19,147 nucleotides of DNA from Clostridiaceae bacterium (GCA_016302625.1 JAEDNG010000004.1:1-19147), one strand, 5' to 3'; positions 7,812 through 14,483 are shown, counted from the stretch's first letter. Numbers and translations are program-made. Notes: generated from the letters alone by a model not told the origin.

Positions 7812-8610
7812 GATAGTTGATACTCATTTCGGCACACTCAAGCGGAGTTTTGCCCATGCTCGGGCTATCCTGCTCAACTACGACCCACTTTGCGCCTACT
7901 TCCTTTGAAGCGTCAAGAATAGCGGGGAAGTTCTGAAGTCCGTAGCCTACCGGACGGAACTCAAAGCCGCCTGATGCCTCTTTCTTCTTGTCGTCGTCAA
8001 TTCCGATAAGAGCATACATATTTTCGCTCTTGCCACCGGTAAAGTCCTTAAGATGAACTATTTCAATTCTGCCGGCATATTTGCGGATATAGTCAGACGG
8101 ATTTTCACCGCCGACATTTACCCAGCAGGTGTCAAGCTGGGGTGAAAGCAAATCGGCAGGAACCTCTTTGTAAAGGATATCAAGGGCATATTCGCCGTTG
8201 ATTTTTACAAACTCAAAGTCATGGTTGTGATAGCAAAGCTTCATACCGAGCTCATTTGCTTTTTTACCGAGCATTTTGGCGCCCTCGATTACTTCGCCGA
8301 ATTTATCGGCGCCCGGCCGGTATTCTTCGGTGAGATAGGGAATAACCACGTATTTGCAGCCGATTTCACTGTATGTTTTAAGTAAATCGGGGTCGTTAAT
8401 CATATCAACAAACGGAACATGGGCGGAAATCGGAACAAGACCTATTTCATCGCACATTTTTTTGACTTCGGCGGCGCTTTTTCCGTAAAGTCCGGCAAAC
8501 TCAACGCCGTCATAGCCTAAGGCTTTGACCTTTTTAAGGGTACCCTCAAAGTCAGACGCCATATCGTCTCTTACTGAATAAAGCTGTAAAGCAATCGGAA
8601 AATCGTACAT
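7795..8610 (-). CDS. Sugar phosphate isomerase/epimerase family protein (SPI 1)
   Basis: 271-residue TIM-barrel protein of the xylose-isomerase-like (AP_endonuc_2) superfamily, the fold of IolE, hydroxypyruvate isomerase and 3-keto-sugar isomerases or lyases. It opens with FPIALQLYSVRDDM and GYDGVEFAGLYG. Candidate metal ligands are H128/H130 (CYHNHDFEF, where many relatives have Glu), D160 (QLDTCWV), H186 (IVHLKDF) and E246 (VVVEQDS). It is the last gene of the six-gene operon, 63 bases after the Gfo/Idh gene in front, a gap that holds a strong hairpin. The ATG has AGGAGA upstream. Its last 17 bases overlap the convergent araC gene. Activity may be isomerase, epimerase or beta-eliminating lyase on a keto-sugar; the substrate is unknown. 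Confidence 0.88.
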   Translation of the reverse strand: MYDFPIALQLYSVRDDMASDFEGTLKKVKALGYDGVEFAGLYGKSAAEVKKMCDEIGLVPISAHVPFVDMINDPDLLKTYSEIGCKYVVIPYLTEEYRPGADKFGEVIEGAKMLGKKANELGMKLCYHNHDFEFVKINGEYALDILYKEVPADLLSPQLDTCWVNVGGENPSDYIRKYAGRIEIVHLKDFTGGKSENMYALIGIDDDKKKEASGGFEFRPVGYGLQNFPAILDASKEVGAKWVVVEQDSPSMGKTPLECAEMSINYLKKIF

Positions 8611-8632
8611 AATAATGTCTCCTGTTTATTTT

Positions 8633-8665
8633 TCGGCAGCCTTTTTGGGGCTGCCGATATTTTTT
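8633..8665 (+). terminator. Plus-strand intrinsic terminator (or intra-operon hairpin) between SPI 1 and Gfo/Idh 1
   Basis: TCGGCAGCC (8633-8641) and GGCTGCCGA (8649-8657) form a perfect 9-bp stem with a 7-base loop, followed on the plus strand by TATTTTTT (8658-8665). That is the layout of a rho-independent terminator for plus-strand transcription, and the only plus-strand gene behind it is araC, ending at 7811. On the minus strand the stem is followed by AAAAATAAA, so it should not stop operon transcription. There it may act as an mRNA stabiliser or processing site before SPI 1. Confidence 0.7.
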
Positions 8666-8673
8666 ACTTATAA

Positions 8674-9828
8674 TCAGATTTCGGGAATGCTGATTTCAAC
8701 CTCGTGACCGCATTCGCTTGACTTCTGAATACCGTCAAGAATAGCCTGATTGTAAATAATCTGGCTTGACGGAACCGGAGCCTCGCCGCCGGTGATGATG
8801 GCGTCAAGGAAAGAGCGGATCTTACGGTCAAACAGATCGGTAGTAGCGGGGAGAAGCGGAATTACGGTTTCAACAGGCTCTCCGGCTACATCGTGGTAAA
8901 TTGTCATCGGCTTATTGAAAGAGCCATTCCAGCAGTCGGTTGAGGGAATACGGAGTGAGCCTTTTGTACCCATAATGATAGTGTCTCCGGGAGTGTCAAG
9001 GTGCATATACCAGGCAATACGGAAGTCGAGGACAATACCGCCCTCAAGACGGATATAAGCGGAGGCAAAGTCGTCAACGCTGAATTTCTTTGCACATTCC
9101 GGCTTGCCGACCTGTGAATAAGCCTCGGGTGTGGTGCCGAAATAATCGGTAGCAGTACCTGTTACGGTAAGTGGCTTCGGATTGCCGAGTGCGTTCATAA
9201 CAAGGTCGATTGAGTAGCAGCCGATATCGCCCAATGCGCCGAGACCCGCCTTATCGTTTTCGATAAAGGTCTCAGACCAGCTTACCGGAATACCGTGTCT
9301 GCGTCCGCCGCCGGTCTGAACATAGTATACGCGACCCAGTTCACCTGACTGAACTATCTTTTTAATCATTTTCATGTTGTCGTCAAAACGGGGCTGGAAA
9401 CCGATTGAAAGAACCTTTCCGCTCTTCTTTTCAGCACGGCAGATGTCAACTGCCTCGTCGAGAGTAACACTCATAGGCTTTTCAAGCAATACATTAATTC
9501 CGTGCTCAAGCGCATAAATTGTACATTCCGCATGTGTACGGTTATATGTACAAACGCTTACCGCGTCGAGGTTCATGGTGTCAACCATTTCCTTGTAGTC
9601 TGTGAAAGCTTTAGCCTCAACTTTGTGATCCTCAAAAAATTTTTCAGCCTTTCCGGGAATAAGGTCTGCGCCTGCGACAACCTCAACATCAGGTTGCTTT
9701 AAGTAGCTGTCGATGTGAGAATTCGCAATTCCGCCTGTACCGATTATACCGATACGGAGCTTGCGGTCGCTTTTTACAGCGCTTTCCCCGGATTGGTTGC
9801 TTGTAAAATTGTTCATGTCAATTGCCAT
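8674..9828 (-). CDS. Gfo/Idh/MocA family oxidoreductase (Gfo 1)
   Basis: 384-residue NAD(P)-dependent sugar oxidoreductase. A polar 22-residue N-terminal extension precedes the Rossmann fold (IGIIGTGGIANSHI, 26-39). The catalytic lysine motif is EKPMS (K117). The second catalytic signature is GDIGCYSID (200-208), with Tyr205 where inositol dehydrogenases have His, as in glucose-fructose oxidoreductase types. The C-terminal alpha/beta domain ends with a substrate-loop strand and helix (about 330-384). Enzymes of this family oxidise or reduce a hydroxyl or keto group of sugars, inositols or glycosides, often at C3. The ATG has GGAGG 8 bases upstream, supporting the extended N-terminus. It is fifth in the operon, 25 bases after SPI 2. 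Substrate unknown. Confidence 0.9.
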   Translation of the reverse strand: MAIDMNNFTSNQSGESAVKSDRKLRIGIIGTGGIANSHIDSYLKQPDVEVVAGADLIPGKAEKFFEDHKVEAKAFTDYKEMVDTMNLDAVSVCTYNRTHAECTIYALEHGINVLLEKPMSVTLDEAVDICRAEKKSGKVLSIGFQPRFDDNMKMIKKIVQSGELGRVYYVQTGGGRRHGIPVSWSETFIENDKAGLGALGDIGCYSIDLVMNALGNPKPLTVTGTATDYFGTTPEAYSQVGKPECAKKFSVDDFASAYIRLEGGIVLDFRIAWYMHLDTPGDTIIMGTKGSLRIPSTDCWNGSFNKPMTIYHDVAGEPVETVIPLLPATTDLFDRKIRSFLDAIITGGEAPVPSSQIIYNQAILDGIQKSSECGHEVEISIPEI

Positions 9829-9853
9829 TTTATTTTCCTCCGAAAAATTATTT

Positions 9854-10768
9854 TTATATCACGAACTGACGCATATAGCGACAGCTAAGTGCTACTGAAT
9901 CTAAAATCCGTTCCTTTGTGCCCTCAAAAGCTTTGTCCTCAACCTCAATGCAGGCGAAACCGTCAAAGCCGATATCGGTAAGCGCGGAAACATATTTGCC
10001 CCAGTCAACGTCACCGAGTCCGGGGAGCTTCGGACTCATATAATCAAGCGGATAGCCCATAATTCCCACGTCGTTCAGCTTATCGGGATAAATCTTTATA
10101 TCCTTAAAGTGAACATGGAAAATTTTATCTTTAAATTCATAAAGAGGCTTTATGTAATCAATATGCTGCCAGATAAAGTGACTCGGGTCATAGTTTATAC
10201 CGAAATTATCGCTCGGCAGAAGTTCAAACATTTTGCGCCAAAGGGCGGGGGTGGTAAAGAGATTCTGTCCGCCCGGCCACTGGTCAGCGCCGAAAAGCAT
10301 CGGGCAGTTTTCAATGGCAACCTTAACGCCCTTTTCCTCGGCAAGCTTAATTATCGGCGGCCATATTTCTTTAAACAGCTCTAAATTTTCCTCAACCGTT
10401 TTGGTCTGGTCCCTGCCGATAAAGGTTGTAACCATATTGACGCCCAAAAGCGCGCTCATATTTATGACCTTTTTAAGGTGCGCAATACTTGCGTTCCTCT
10501 TTTCAAGGTTTCCGTCCATTGTGTTAGGATAAAAAGCGAGTGAGGAAATCTCAACACCTTTTTTAGCACAGAAGTCTTTGATATAGGCGATATATTCGGG
10601 GGAAGTATTATCCACATCAATGTGGCTTACGCCCGCGTATCTTCTTTCCGCCTTGCCTTGAGGCCAACAGGCGACCTCCATACATTCGCAGCCGTTTTGG
10701 GCGGCGTTTTCGACAGCCTCTTCAAAGGTAAAGCCGTCATAAATCGCGCTTACAATTCCAAGCTTCAT
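9854..10768 (-). CDS. Sugar phosphate isomerase/epimerase family protein (SPI 2)
   Basis: 304-residue TIM-barrel protein (AP_endonuc_2/xylose-isomerase-like). Start MKLGIVSAIYDGFTFEEAVENAA. Candidate divalent-metal ligands, in order, are E153 (VAIENCP), D194 and H197 (NYDPSH), H218/H220 (FHVHFKD) and E275 (CIEVED). It thus keeps the E-D-H-E set of active isomerases, epimerases and lyases. The ATG at 10768 is chosen because AGGAG lies 8 bases upstream; an in-frame GTG at 10777 falls inside that ribosome-binding site. The ATG overlaps the stop of the preceding Gfo/Idh gene (ATGA), implying translational coupling. It differs clearly from SPI 1 and is not a recent duplicate. Probably acts on a keto-sugar or keto-glycoside made by one of the neighbouring dehydrogenases. 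Confidence 0.88.
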   Translation of the reverse strand: MKLGIVSAIYDGFTFEEAVENAAQNGCECMEVACWPQGKAERRYAGVSHIDVDNTSPEYIAYIKDFCAKKGVEISSLAFYPNTMDGNLEKRNASIAHLKKVINMSALLGVNMVTTFIGRDQTKTVEENLELFKEIWPPIIKLAEEKGVKVAIENCPMLFGADQWPGGQNLFTTPALWRKMFELLPSDNFGINYDPSHFIWQHIDYIKPLYEFKDKIFHVHFKDIKIYPDKLNDVGIMGYPLDYMSPKLPGLGDVDWGKYVSALTDIGFDGFACIEVEDKAFEGTKERILDSVALSCRYMRQFVI

Positions 10769-11763
10769 AAACTGCACTCCTTTATAGTGTATTTAATATT
10801 TGCGCTTTGTTTTATTAAATCCATACATGTATGGACATTGCGTGTTAATTCGCAGACGCTTTTGTAATCATCAGAAAAAGCGTCATTATTTTCAATATAA
10901 TCGGCGAATTTTTCCGCTTCTCCGCGCATAATCTCGGCGCGTTCAGGTATTCCTAAAAGCGGAATTTCCTTGCCGTCTTTCATGAGCGAAATATCGGCGT
11001 ACTGGGATATAGAGCCGATTTTAACCACACCCTTGTCGCCGACTATTTCCGAGCCTGTTTTCGACTGCCCGATTTTACTGTAGGAAAGAACCGCAGTAAA
11101 GTCATTATAGCCTAAAACCGCCCCGCCGGAAAGGTCGGCGCCGTTATCTGCAAAGGCAGCGGCGGCTGATACGGTATCGGGCTTTCCGAATAAATCAAGA
11201 GCGGCATAGACGCAGTAAACACCCAAATCCATAAGTGTTCCTGCGGCGAGTGACATATCGAATATGTTGACATGCTCGCCGTTTTTGAATTTTTCATAGC
11301 GGCTTGAAAGCTGACAAAAATCAATACGCACCTGTGAAATTCTGCCTATTTGCTTTAATGCGTCAAGGAGAACCGCACGACCCGCACAGTGCCTTGACAT
11401 TATCGCTTCGGTATATATAAGTCCCTTTTGGTTTGCAAGGCAAAGCAGTTCATCATACTTTTGGCAGTCGGTAGTTATTGGCTTTTCGCAGATGACATGC
11501 TTACCGTTTTTAAGAAAAAGCTTGCTTTGCTCATAATGAAAAACATTAGGAGTAGCTATGTAAACCGCGTCGATCTCAGGGTTTTCAGCAACCGCCCTTA
11601 AATCGTCGGAAAAATGCTCAAACCCTTGCGCTCTTGCGAACCTTTCGCCGTTTTCGCGGCTTCTCGAAAAGGCTGTATGAAAGTTGTACTTTCCGGTTAA
11701 GCGACAGGCGGCTAAAAACTTTTCGGTTATCGCGCTTGTGCCGACGGTAGCAAGCCGTACCAT
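10765..11763 (-). CDS. Gfo/Idh/MocA family oxidoreductase (Gfo 2, dihydrodiol-dehydrogenase-like)
   Basis: 332-residue oxidoreductase with an N-terminal Rossmann fold (ATVGTSAITEKFLAAC), nucleotide-side motif AVYIATPNVFHYEQS, catalytic ICEKPIT (K94) and signature GTLMDLGVYCVYAALDLFG (D179, Tyr183). The Tyr in place of His and the GTLMDLGVY pattern are those of the glucose-fructose oxidoreductase and dimeric dihydrodiol/xylose dehydrogenase branch. The first glycine motif is degenerate: G-T-S-A-I instead of GxGxxG, as in several members of that branch. The start overlaps the stop of Gfo 3 by one base (TAATG), with AAGGTGA upstream; the end overlaps the start of SPI 2 (ATGA). Likely reduces or oxidises a sugar carbonyl; direction and substrate are not deducible. 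Confidence 0.9.
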   Translation of the reverse strand: MVRLATVGTSAITEKFLAACRLTGKYNFHTAFSRSRENGERFARAQGFEHFSDDLRAVAENPEIDAVYIATPNVFHYEQSKLFLKNGKHVICEKPITTDCQKYDELLCLANQKGLIYTEAIMSRHCAGRAVLLDALKQIGRISQVRIDFCQLSSRYEKFKNGEHVNIFDMSLAAGTLMDLGVYCVYAALDLFGKPDTVSAAAAFADNGADLSGGAVLGYNDFTAVLSYSKIGQSKTGSEIVGDKGVVKIGSISQYADISLMKDGKEIPLLGIPERAEIMRGEAEKFADYIENNDAFSDDYKSVCELTRNVHTCMDLIKQSANIKYTIKECSL

Positions 11764-12809
11764 TAAATATTCACCTTGAGCGCTTGCTTTTTATCGGATG
11801 ACTCGAAACACGCTTCCATAACCTGCATGACACGGCGAACCTCGTTATGGGTTATCGCAAGCTGAGCCTTATTATCAAGCGCGGAGCAGAAGTTGCGGTA
11901 AAAATCGTGAACGTCGCTGACAGGGCGCTCTGCTTCATACATATCAAGCGTAATCTCGTCCCGAGGCGCCATTGTTTTGGTTATACCCGCGGCGGTCTGA
12001 ACGGGGAGAACCTCTTTTTCGTTCCATGCTTTCATGCGGGCAACCTGCGCGTTCTTCTGCCAGTCCTCAATAATCGCGCTGCCGTTTTTGCATTGCAGAT
12101 AAAATCGCGGCATAGCGATAAAGTTATATGTACCGACCTCGACATAGGCGGTCTTTCCGCTTTCAAAATACATTGTAAGCTTAAAGCCGTCGTCCACCTC
12201 GGAATTGGTGATATGGGTTTCGGTGCAGTAAATTCTTACAACCTTTTCCTTTATAATCTGGAGAATTTGGTCGATCAGGTGCACGCCCCAGTCAAGGATC
12301 ATTCCGCCGCCTTTAGCCTTGGTACAGCGCCAGTCGCTCGGAATACCGCGTGAGCCGTGAATACGGGATTCAATATTGATAAGCTCGCCGATTTCACCCG
12401 ATTCGGCAATTTTTTTCATTGCTAAATAGTCAACGTCCCACCGTCTGTTCTGGTGAACTGTGAATAGCTTCCCTGATTTATCAGCGGCGTCGGTCATTTC
12501 GTCAAATGCTGCTACCGACATTTCAACCGGCTTTTCGCAGATAACATTTTTTCCGGCTTCAAGCGATTTAATAACAAGCTCCTTGTGGTCGTCGTTGGGA
12601 ACGGCAATTACAACCGTTTCTACCGCGCTGTCATTAAGCACTTCCTCAAAGGAGGAATAAGCTTTAATACCGTTTTTTTCGGCAAGAGCGTTTTTCGCAG
12701 GGTCAATATCGTAAATTCCGGTGAGCGCGGCAACGTCGCTGGCTATTATTTGGCGTGTGTGCCATGCGCCCTGTCCGCCGTAGCCTATAACGGCAAAGTT
12801 CTTTTTCAT
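11763..12809 (-). CDS. Gfo/Idh/MocA family oxidoreductase (Gfo 3)
   Basis: 348-residue oxidoreductase with Rossmann motif VIGYGGQGAWHTRQ (7-20), VIAVPNDDHKELV, catalytic CEKPVEMS (K93) and signature GGGMILDWGVHLIDQIL (D173, H177, D180). The His in this signature is the form found in inositol and many glycoside 3-dehydrogenases, unlike the Tyr form of the two other dehydrogenases in the operon. The stretch HQNRRWDVDY and the GSRGIPSDWR loop are typical substrate-side elements. The ATG is preceded by GAGGAATAA, which also contains the end of the ThuA-like gene (3 bases between the two frames). Likely NAD-dependent oxidation of a sugar or glycoside hydroxyl; substrate unknown. Confidence 0.9.
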   Translation of the reverse strand: MKKNFAVIGYGGQGAWHTRQIIASDVAALTGIYDIDPAKNALAEKNGIKAYSSFEEVLNDSAVETVVIAVPNDDHKELVIKSLEAGKNVICEKPVEMSVAAFDEMTDAADKSGKLFTVHQNRRWDVDYLAMKKIAESGEIGELINIESRIHGSRGIPSDWRCTKAKGGGMILDWGVHLIDQILQIIKEKVVRIYCTETHITNSEVDDGFKLTMYFESGKTAYVEVGTYNFIAMPRFYLQCKNGSAIIEDWQKNAQVARMKAWNEKEVLPVQTAAGITKTMAPRDEITLDMYEAERPVSDVHDFYRNFCSALDNKAQLAITHNEVRRVMQVMEACFESSDKKQALKVNI

Positions 12810-12812
12810 TTT

Positions 12813-13520
12813 TTATTCCTCAATTTTTTTAATATGCGGGCAGTCGATTTCCTTGCGGTAATCGGAATAAGCCCAGTGAATTGCGTTCTTAATGACCTTT
12901 ATAATCTGAGGGTTGTGATAGGTCGGGAAGCTTTCGTGGCCGGGCTGGAAGTAGAAGATTTTGCCGTAGCCGCGTCTGTAACAGCAACCGGCTCTGAATA
13001 CCTCGCCGCCTTCGTAGCTGCCGATAAATATAAGCTTGTCGGGTTCGGGAATGCTGAACGGCTCGGCATAGGTTTCCTCATGGTCAAGCTTTATGTAACG
13101 GTCGATACCCTGCGCTATTTGGTGAGAGGGGTCTATTGCCCAAACATATTCACGGTCGCCGTTCTCGCGCCAGCCGAGCGAGCAGGGAGTACCCATAAGC
13201 AGCTTAAAGGGCTTTGAATGGTGTGCGGAGTGGAGGAATATCATTCCCATACCCGAAAGCACCGCGTTCTGAACCCGATTTGCCACCTCGTCCGGAACAT
13301 CGTTATGATGCATATGCCCCCACCAAAGCATTACATCGGTATTATTCAAGAGCTCGTCGGTAATATCGTTTACATTGTCAAGCGTGACGGTTTTAACGGT
13401 TATTTCATCGTCCTGTATGTGTTCCTTTAACGCCATATGTATGCCGTTAGGGTAAATTAACTTGACGGCATCATCGGTTTTTTCATGTGCAAATTCATTG
13501 TAAATTGTGACGCGAATCAC
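12813..13520 (-). CDS. ThuA domain-containing protein
   Basis: 235-residue ThuA-like protein with a class I glutamine-amidotransferase-like fold but no obvious Cys nucleophile elbow. Family landmarks are LWWGHMHHNDVP (65-76), GMIFLHSAHHSKPFKLLMG (92-110), ETYAEPFSIPEPDKLIFIG (149-167) and YGKIFYFQPGHESFPTY (185-201). In rhizobia ThuA works with a Gfo/Idh-type partner (ThuB) in metabolism of trehalose and related disaccharides through keto derivatives. It is rich in His clusters (H69, H71, H72, H97, H100, H101), which may bind metal or substrate. It is first in the operon, with a GTG start preceded by AAGGTGG. The trehalose label should not be transferred: the substrate is unknown. Confidence 0.85.
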   Translation of the reverse strand: MIRVTIYNEFAHEKTDDAVKLIYPNGIHMALKEHIQDDEITVKTVTLDNVNDITDELLNNTDVMLWWGHMHHNDVPDEVANRVQNAVLSGMGMIFLHSAHHSKPFKLLMGTPCSLGWRENGDREYVWAIDPSHQIAQGIDRYIKLDHEETYAEPFSIPEPDKLIFIGSYEGGEVFRAGCCYRRGYGKIFYFQPGHESFPTYHNPQIIKVIKNAIHWAYSDYRKEIDCPHIKKIEE

Positions 13521-13559
13521 TGCAAAGCCACCTTTTCAATTATAAATTTCTATATTCTA

Positions 13560-13588
13560 ATTTTACAAATTACCGTTTATTTTTGCAA
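13560..13588 (-). promoter_or_regulatory. Predicted promoter of the six-gene sugar operon with CTTGCAAA box
   Basis: On the minus strand TTGCAA (13583-13588) and TAAAAT (13560-13565) are separated by exactly 17 bases, giving a leader of about 33 bases before the ThuA GTG. The -35 box is embedded in ACTTGCAAAAATAAA. The same CTTGCAAA word lies in front of the AraC gene (6972-6979). This suggests a common regulator site. Confidence 0.55.
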
Positions 13589-13599
13589 GTAAAATATAT

Positions 13600-13696
13600 T
13601 ATAATTTATAGACAAATATTGCTATCAAATCCAAATAACACCAAATACGGGAGGTTTATTTAGGCGATTTGGGGTTAAAATACTATCGGTGGTAAT
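13600..13696 (+). promoter_or_regulatory. Probable promoter and leader of the TauE/SafE pair
   Basis: TATAAT (13600-13605) is the best plus-strand -10 box; the -35 is weak (TTATTT, 13577-13582). The leader of about 85 bases contains three CAAAT repeats. Two of them (CCAAATA at 13631 and 13641) are 10 bases apart, and either can pair with ATTTGG (13667-13672). A GGGAGG (13650-13655) sits too far from any good start. No known riboswitch class was recognised. Confidence 0.3.
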
Positions 13697-14062
13697 ATGA
13701 AGTCATACGGTAAAAATAATTTATTTACGGCGATTGCCGGACTAACGGTTGGTATTATAAACGGGCTTTTAGGCGCGGGCGGAGGGATTATCGCTGTGCC
13801 CTTGCTTAAAAAGCTCGGTTTTGAACGCAAGGATGCGCACGCGAACGCGGTAGCGGTAATTCTGCCGATAACCGTTTTGAGCGCCGCGATTTACCTTTTT
13901 AAAGGCTATGTTGCGCTTGCGGATTCCTTTATATTCATACCGGGCGGTCTTATTGGGTCGCTTATAGGAACCTACTGTCTTAAAAAAATATCCCCCATAT
14001 GGCTTAAACGGATTTTCGGCGGATTTATGGTCTACGCAGGCGTACGCCTGCTTTTCAAATGA
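13697..14062 (+). CDS. Half-length TauE/SafE (TSUP) membrane protein, first half
   Basis: 121-residue integral membrane protein with about four hydrophobic segments (about 10-37, 48-68, 75-92, 103-119). It carries the TauE/SafE glycine-rich repeat motif (NGLLGAGGGIIAVPLL, 22-37) and the conserved FERKDAHANAVAVILP loop. TSUP-family proteins export or import sulfite, sulfoacetate and other organic anions. A usual TauE/SafE protein is about 250 residues and holds two such repeats; here each repeat is a separate gene. The stop overlaps the start of the second half (ATGA), implying equal production and a heterodimer. GGTGG precedes the ATG at 13697. Substrate unknown; it is divergent from the sugar operon and need not be related. 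Confidence 0.83.
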   Translation: MKSYGKNNLFTAIAGLTVGIINGLLGAGGGIIAVPLLKKLGFERKDAHANAVAVILPITVLSAAIYLFKGYVALADSFIFIPGGLIGSLIGTYCLKKISPIWLKRIFGGFMVYAGVRLLFK

Positions 14063-14442
14063 AGTGGGCCGCCCTTTTAGCAGGGCTTTTTTCGGGAGTT
14101 ATAGGCGCAATGGGGCTTGGCGGCGGCGCGGTGCTTATCATTTACCTTGCACTGTTTACCGATACCGCGCAACTAAAGGCGCAGGGAATTAATCTGTTGT
14201 TTTTTATACCCATCGCTGCAGCCGCGGTAATTGTTTACAGTATAAAAAAGCAAATCAAATGGAAAATTACTTTAAAAATCGCGGCTTGGGGACTGCTTGG
14301 CACGGTATTGGGGCTTTATTTTACCGATTATTTCGGCGGAGATATTACCGCTAAAATATTCGGCGGATTGCTTATTGTGATGGGAATTTTCGAAATATTC
14401 GGAAAAAAAGAAAAAAGTGTTGCGCCGAAGCGGCGAAAATGA
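14059..14442 (+). CDS. Half-length TauE/SafE (TSUP) membrane protein, second half
   Basis: 127-residue membrane protein with about four hydrophobic segments (about 4-32, 44-61, 72-90, 99-115) and the repeat motif SGVIGAMGLGGGAVLIIYL (12-30), equivalent to that of the first half. TDTAQLKAQGINLLFFIP matches the position of KDAHANAVAVILP in its partner. The C-terminus is strongly basic (KKEKSVAPKRRK), predicting a cytoplasmic end by the positive-inside rule. It overlaps the first half by 4 bp. Its last 23 bp contain the predicted lexA promoter. A frameshifted single gene is unlikely because each half has its own start and a clean ATGA coupling. Confidence 0.82.
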   Translation: MKWAALLAGLFSGVIGAMGLGGGAVLIIYLALFTDTAQLKAQGINLLFFIPIAAAAVIVYSIKKQIKWKITLKIAAWGLLGTVLGLYFTDYFGGDITAKIFGGLLIVMGIFEIFGKKEKSVAPKRRK

Positions 14443-14468
14443 TATAATTAAAAAAGAATATTTGTTCG
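14420..14468 (+). promoter_or_regulatory. lexA promoter with SOS (LexA) box
   Basis: TTGCGC (14420-14425), 17 bases, TATAAT (14443-14448) form a sigma-A promoter inside the end of the preceding gene. At the expected start point lies AGAATATTTGTTCG (14455-14468), matching the Gram-positive SOS box CGAACATATGTTCG at 11 of 14 positions. LexA bound here would block its own promoter, the usual autoregulation. Confidence 0.7.
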
Positions 14469-14483
14469 AAGGGAGTAAGTCTT

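Noticed and set aside
10769..10777. GTG start of SPI 2 at 10777, nine bases upstream of the chosen ATG
   Set aside because: It lies inside the ribosome-binding site AGGAG-TG; the ATG at 10768 has ideal spacing and makes an ATGA overlap with the preceding gene.
11847..13217. Long plus-strand open frames (up to 210 codons) opposite the Gfo 3 and ThuA-like genes
   Set aside because: They are antisense to strongly recognised enzymes, lack domains and have no ribosome-binding site; they are shadows of the real coding strand.
12813..13520. Trehalose utilisation as the function of the operon from the ThuA name
   Set aside because: ThuA-like domains occur with many substrates; nothing else trehalose-specific is present.
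13669..13695. Tiny reading frame (TTG, 8 codons) ending at the TauE start, as a possible leader peptide
   Set aside because: The GGGAGG is about 14 bases away, too far, and there is no run of regulatory codons.
13697..14442. Frameshifted single TauE/SafE pseudogene
   Set aside because: Each half has its own start, ribosome-binding context and full repeat motif, and they join by a regular ATGA overlap.
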